A stretch of DNA of 64,000 nt from Rotaria sp. Silwood1. Its lineage: Eukaryota > Rotifera > Eurotatoria > Philodinida > Philodinidae. Below the pieces are notes generated by a model. It did no database searches. It was not told the origin of the DNA and was given only the letters and a program-made list of their open reading frames with translations. Of this stretch, positions 59,014 to 64,000 are shown in pieces. The first letter of the stretch is position 1. Each line of letters starts with the position of its first letter. The position numbers were made by a program, and so were the translations under genes. The stretch covers positions 1-64,000 of the forward strand of contig CAJNOP010000909.1 in the NCBI GenBank assembly GCA_905250075.1, written 5' to 3'.

Positions 59014-60029
59014 GAGAAAAATATCTTGTGACCTGAAGAGAATCGACTGCAACAATGGAATAATGTAAAAAGGCAGATCGAATTCCGATCGAATTTTATC
59101 AGAATCCTGTAAAATATGATAGACTCTTGCAGAAATATTGTCGGAAACCGAATGAGAGAATCACACTCTGATCTCTCGTGTTAGCATCTGATCAAATTCT
59201 AGTATTGGAAACTGATTCAATCTTAATGTCGATTCTGATCGCATTCTAATGTCGAAATCTAAAAGTAATTAGCTGAACACGGATAGAAAAACGTGATGAA
59301 AATTTCTAGTATAATTGTTGAACTCATTTAATCGAGTATTTTCTATATGATTTAATCTTCACTTATATTTTTACAATTGACTATATGAATGAGCTGATAC
59401 CCCAAAATATTGAATGTTGGATCTTATTCGATATCTGTTAGATTTAAAAATACATCATAACTCTTTCGAAATCCTAACGTCATTGTATCTATCATATTCA
59501 AATATTAAATTTTACGATATGTATGTTAGAATCCGAGCATCGGGTTGATCAATGAATTTGACCATCCGAAAATTTCCATCGAATGCTGATAGCTGATCGG
59601 ATTTAACAGGATCCAAATGGATTCATTCACTTGGAAAACATATATGTAGGAATTTCATGTGCAAGCGAAGATTATTTAGCACAAATAAACATTATTTTTA
59701 CAATAAGTTAGTTTATTTGTCATGTGAGATTACATCATATTAATTAGGTTCGAATTGAAATTCAAAAGTGCTACTGTTAGTAAAAATGGTATTATTCGTG
59801 TTTATATTAATTTTGAAAGTGAAGCTAAATGTGTATATAAATAGTACAACTATTTTGTTGAAATACTACTTAATATATATATGAAAAAAAAATAATCATA
59901 TATTATATTGTGGTTTCATTTTAGTTGATTTTTGTATATTTCATTTTAACAAACTACTTTCTTTTATTGAAAAAATTTCTAACAAAACTAATATTTATAA
60001 TAAAGCAAAATATTGATGAAAATTTTTGA
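59014..60029. other. Intergenic, nothing recognised
   Basis: Carries many TCGGAATC/GAATTCTGAT-like diverged words (59085-59260), perhaps decayed transposon, then AT-rich 3' flank of the F-box gene. Confidence 0.35.
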
Positions 60030-61749
60030 TCATAAAAACGAATTTGCATGAAGTTTTTCTATTTTAGCACAATTGCGCCATATTGCATCATTGGTAAAAT
60101 TGTTTGTTATCATTGCGAGTGATTTGTATCCAATGCATAGATCTAACAAAGCAGGCAGATGAGTATTTTTGTCATAGAGAAGTTGTTCAGCATAATCTAC
60201 ATGTGCTTTAACCAGATTGAGAAGAATAAGACGAGGAAATATAATCAATATAGATGAATGTTGCTTATTTTTTTGTGGTTGATAATTAACAACACGTAAT
60301 TCTTTCAAAAGAGGAAAACATTGAGAGATAAGTTTGAATAAATTATGTTCAAAAGGACGTCCATCAGTCATTGCTAAGCATTGAACTGTATCAAATATAT
60401 CACCTTGAAAAGAGTTGTTAAGATGAAAAAAATATTCAAATTGATATGGAAGTGAATAGACATGCGATGTGCCTACATTGCATTCTTGTCTATAATGGAC
60501 ATATGAACCAACTTGTCCATATCCTTTCCCAATGAAGCTATGTTGAATATCTTCGTTTGATGGACGATCAATTTTGATGTCTTCATTAACAATAACTGTG
60601 TTTATACTGAATGTAAATTTGTTCAATTGTGGCATATAAATAAGAATTTGATCATGTAATTGAATACCATCAATATAAATTGAGTCATTTTTTAATACTA
60701 ATAAGAATAATGTCAATTCTTTAAGATTTATCATTCGACGAAGTAATGGAATAATTTGATCGTCATAATGACGTGTGTCCTTCATTGAAGTCAATGAGAA
60801 GCATTTCAAATCGGGAAGTTTTTTCTATAATGAAAATAGAATTAAGAAGTTGTTTCTCTTCTCAAAAAAATACAAGATTTGTTGAAATTATATTATACCT
60901 TATTTTTATCTGAGAAACTCAAAAATATTTCTTTCACATCAATAATCAATGTTGATAAATGTTTGAGACGTCCATCAAGAAGATAAAGACAATCATCAAA
61001 AGTTGCAACATTAACTTTTAATTTAATTAAAGTCGAAGATATACAACTTGTTAATGGGAACTTATAAATACAAATTGGAGTCTTCCGATCATAAAACAAT
61101 TGACAAAAATTCAAATTGATTAGTTGTTTACATATAGATAAAAACAATGCAAATATACTTGATAGAATTTTAGATCCTTTTGATTTTGGATCATATGAAA
61201 CATCAATATTAAGATATTGAATTTGTTGAGTGAAAAGATGATGAAGAATTGAATTACCTGAGAATTTAAAAAATAAAGACAATGAATTTTGTGTTTCATT
61301 TTATTATTTAATACAAATAATCTACCTGTTAAATATTGAAGAAGTATTTCTTTTTGAAAATTAACAAGTGATAATGAGTCAAGTTGAGGATAATTACCAG
61401 TAAGAAGAATATATTTCATTGAATTTTGTTCAACTATAAGTTCATTTAATTGATGATGAATTCGAGGTAAGATTTTTTCACATATTTTCGAAAGAATATT
61501 ATTGTCTATTGAAAATCTACGATCATAATATGATTTTATGACCATGTTGGTCGTATCAAGTTTGCGAATATGAAGTGAATTAAATACTAATCGATTAAAT
61601 CGATCATTAACGTCCACAAGTGAATAGATAGCATCAACCGTTTTCAGTTTATTGAAAATGATTAGTAATATTTCATCGGGTAAATCCAGTATATTTAGTT
61701 TATTGATATTCGAATTATTCATTTTAACACTGGCATACTGTTTATTCAT
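60030..61749 (-). CDS. F-box protein
   Basis: Three exons (61326-61749, 60899-61257, 60030-60824) join in phase to 525 residues. The F-box is near the N-terminus, residues about 17-60: LNILDLPDEILLIIFNKLKT, then SLVDVNDRFNRLVF. The rest has leucine-rich, LRR-like spacing without a strict consensus (LDSLSLVNFQ, IQYLNIDVSY, LKHLSTLIIDV, LKELTLFLLVL, LKELRVVNYQ). F-box proteins recruit targets to SCF ubiquitin ligases through SKP1. This architecture (F-box plus loose repeats in two or three exons) is characteristic of a very large family in bdelloid rotifers, as I recall. A second ATG (61722) ten codons in could also be the start. Introns are 68 and 74 bases. Confidence 0.85.
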
Positions 61750-63416
61750 TTCATTTTATATATCTCTACACTTTGCTCATTTCTGTCTGTAAGAACAATG
61801 AAAAAAGAAAAACATTCTTGCCATGATATTCGACTACGATGAATGGCTGATGGCATTTTCTATTCTGTCTAACATTTTTTTTTTATTATTTATGAGTGGT
61901 CCGTTCGTCCGGTCATTTTCTTTTATCGGAACGTTTATCATGTAGCTTGTTTTTCATAACACATAATATTATGTTTAGAATAAGATATAGTATATCAATC
62001 AGACATTAGAAGTCTACTTAAAAATTGTCTAATGTATCGTTTGATAAAAGAATACCATTGATTTAGTTGAATTGGAAAAAATAAATATCACGTGAAAATA
62101 TAAGAAGTATAGACCGTAGTTGGTTTGTTTGGATCTAGAAATGTATGAGATCGATGATAATCTCGGTTAAAAAGACCGGGAATGAAACCAAACTTGAAAG
62201 TGTACTTGGTATCGAAACTGAGACCAAAGTTGTACTTAAATGTTCTATTGTATCTGAACAGATTGTTTTATGTATTATGTCAATCGTAACATGAGTGAAG
62301 AAAAAAGACTAAATACAGTGAGACATTCGTTGACTCAATAAATTGAAGAATCACAATTTTGAAACCTTTTTTGGAATTCATATGTTCATATTTTGAAATA
62401 ATTTTGTCTAGGTCGAAATCAAGATTGTAACTGTTATTGCGAAAAACGAAATAATTACGACGAGGACGACAAAAAAACTTAGTCTCGCACATATAGTAGT
62501 GGCGTAACTATGAGAGAGCTGGGATAAACTGAACTTCTCAAAAATGTTTTGGTTCTCATAAAAAATAGAATTTCTCATTTTCGAAGCTATTCTGAGCAGA
62601 GTGAGTGAGATGCGTCAGTTCATTCTATTCAACATTCGATATTTTTCTTCGATCAAAGACGAAAACGAGATTAATTTTTCAAACCAACGGAGAAATTGAT
62701 GAACTTTTATGATAAAAAAATTATTTATTCACTGCTGACTATGGGAAGTTTTCAATCTAATCATACTAGTCTTAATATACTTTCATAAGAAACGATATGG
62801 AAATTCTTTTATTAGATTAAAATAATCGATCTTATCGAGAACGAGTCTGTATTCAATAAATGTTATTTGGAATTTCTCGTTACGACTTTTAGCGATGAAC
62901 CGAAGCATGCCCAACAGAGATCCAAACAGGTCGACTTTTCGTCGGCCTGATCTGCCTGTGAAGGCCTGTATACTTTTTTTTGGTACATACTAATATTAGG
63001 ATAATAATTGAATGAAAGTAGAAAACTATCTTTATAAGAAGACAAGGAAGTTACAGGTATCAAAATAACATGATTAAACGAAAAATCTATTGGCTTAATG
63101 CAGTATATAACTGTTGGATAGAGACAAAAAAGAAGATATTAACATTTAGAAAAGAACTCTATTTTTTGAGTAAAAATCTTTTGAGTGAATTTGATGAACT
63201 AGTTGAAGAGAACATATTAAGTCCAATCATATTACTACAGTATAAATATGAATCAGGAACAGAAGACTTCGTAAACGTTTTAATAATAACCAATTAAAAA
63301 GTGCAAATCAGAGCTTACCGAAACAGATAAAAAAAACTAAATAAATAAATGAACAATGAGCAATGTAACCACAATCTATAAATGGTCATGATTTTGTGCT
63401 GACAAGGAAACCGCCC
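61750..63416. other. Intergenic; F-box gene promoter side and transposon-like fragments
   Basis: No gene supported. At about 62504 AGTGGCGTAACTATGAGAG resembles a hAT end, but no partner was found. Near 62925-62970 GTCGGCCTGATCTGCCTG resembles the GGCCTG arrays at 45.8/47.1 kb. The plus-strand frame at 63070-63297 has no domain. Confidence 0.35.
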
Positions 63417-64000
63417 GAGGTGTCCAAATCCGTTTTGATTCATTCCTACCTCATGCAATAGAGCATATTGAGATTAAAAAAAAGCCTATGAGAATTTGGG
63501 CTTATGGCTCTTTCTTCAAAAGTTACAGCTGTTTTACTGAATTTTTGACCTGTTCCTAGCTATTTAACGGAGAAACTAAATTATTGTTGAATTTCGACCT
63601 GAAATTTTGCCTATATATAGGTTAAATGATTTTTAGAATATCGTGAAAGTTTCAGCCCAAAACAATGTTCCTTTTTCAAGATATTCATTTGTCAAAAAAA
63701 ATAGTTGTTTGCCAGAGGTAGATTCCAAAACTGAGTTCACTTGAGAAAGAAACATGGTATTGGACTGAAACTTTCACGATATTCTAAAGATCATTTGACC
63801 TATATATAGGCAAAATTTCAGGACGAAATTCAATAATTTAGTTTCTCCGGCAAATAGCTAGGAACGGGTCGAAAATTCAGTAAAACGGCTGTAACTTTTG
63901 AAGAAAGAGCCATAAGCCCAAATTCTCATAGGCTTTTTTAAAATCTCAATATGCTCTATCGCATGAGGTAGGAATAAATGAAAACGGAGTTGAACACCTC
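63417..64000. repeat. Long foldback (giant palindrome) reaching the window end
   Basis: Two arms of about 260-290 bases mirror each other around 63709. GAGGTGTCCAAATCCGTTTT (63417) faces the complement AAAACGGAGTTGAACACCTC ending at 64000. Inside, AGAGCATATTGAGATT, AAAGCCTATGAGAATTTGGG, TTGCCTATATATAGG and ATATCGTGAAAGTTTCAG all have mirror copies. Arms differ by scattered substitutions. The true right end may lie beyond the window. No coding sequence; probably a foldback transposon. Confidence 0.85.

Noticed and set aside
62504..62530. hAT-like end AGTGGCGTAAC
   Set aside because: No matching inverted end or target duplication found nearby.
1..64000. CRISPR arrays, operons with ribosome binding sites, bacterial terminators
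   Set aside because: Sequence is clearly eukaryotic with spliced genes; none of these was seen.

Overview
This window is eukaryotic and animal-like. It is very AT-rich, most introns are about 45-70 bases with GT-AG ends, and homopolymer and TA runs are everywhere. The gene content is metazoan: GIT, GLI-type zinc finger, ZFP36/TTP, E(z)/EZH, MCM4, ubiquilin, KTI12, PNRC and UPF0193 (C22orf23). The tiny introns, an F-box protein of a type common in rotifers, an intronless secreted SBP56-like gene, many small DNA transposons and TGTGGG-like hairpins together suggest a bdelloid rotifer (Rotaria/Adineta-like). That assignment is an inference. There are two 100-N assembly gaps (20987-21086 and 46822-46921). 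I saw no rRNA, tRNA or CRISPR. All splice models are by eye; several were checked by exon phases summing to whole codons.

Layout. 0.5-3.1 kb: UPF0193 gene (minus) and a PNRC-like gene (plus), divergent. 4.6-9.3 kb: a full GIT Arf-GAP scaffold (minus). 10.0-15.5 kb: an unrecognised 974-residue Ser/Thr/Gln-rich protein (minus). 15.5-22.5 kb: gene-poor, with a membrane-protein remnant and a gap. 22.5-26.3 kb: five-finger GLI-type factor (plus). 27.7-28.3 kb: tandem CCCH protein of the ZFP36 family (plus). 29.8-30.9 kb: intronless membrane-anchored CDKN3/KAP-like phosphatase (minus). 32.1-33.4 kb: KTI12 (minus). 33.7-39.1 kb: Enhancer-of-zeste methyltransferase (minus). 39.3-39.9 kb: a pseudogene. 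41.2-42.6 kb: SBP56-like gene (plus). 43.2-44.7 kb: another decayed gene. 45-47.2 kb: repeats. 47.8-53.1 kb: a divergent MCM4 running in frame into a ubiquilin that lacks its ubiquitin-like domain (plus). 53-60 kb: tandem repeats, a decayed gene and two hAT-like elements. 60.0-61.7 kb: F-box protein (minus). 63.4-64.0 kb: a long foldback repeat.

The genes do not form one pathway. Several are regulators: GLI and EZH act on transcription, the CCCH protein on mRNA decay, KTI12 on tRNA modification through Elongator, MCM4 on replication and ubiquilin on protein quality control. Two themes stand out. First, most of the unusually long introns (GIT, the 974-residue gene, GLI, EZH) hold an identifiable non-autonomous DNA transposon, some with exact target-site duplications. 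Second, the MCM4 copy has an intact frame but has lost the Walker B glutamate (now Gln) and the SRF arginine finger (now His). It can be spliced in frame through an acidic coiled-coil-like linker to the ubiquilin STI1-like and UBA regions. That locus and the four-helix membrane phosphatase are the strongest candidates for something undescribed.
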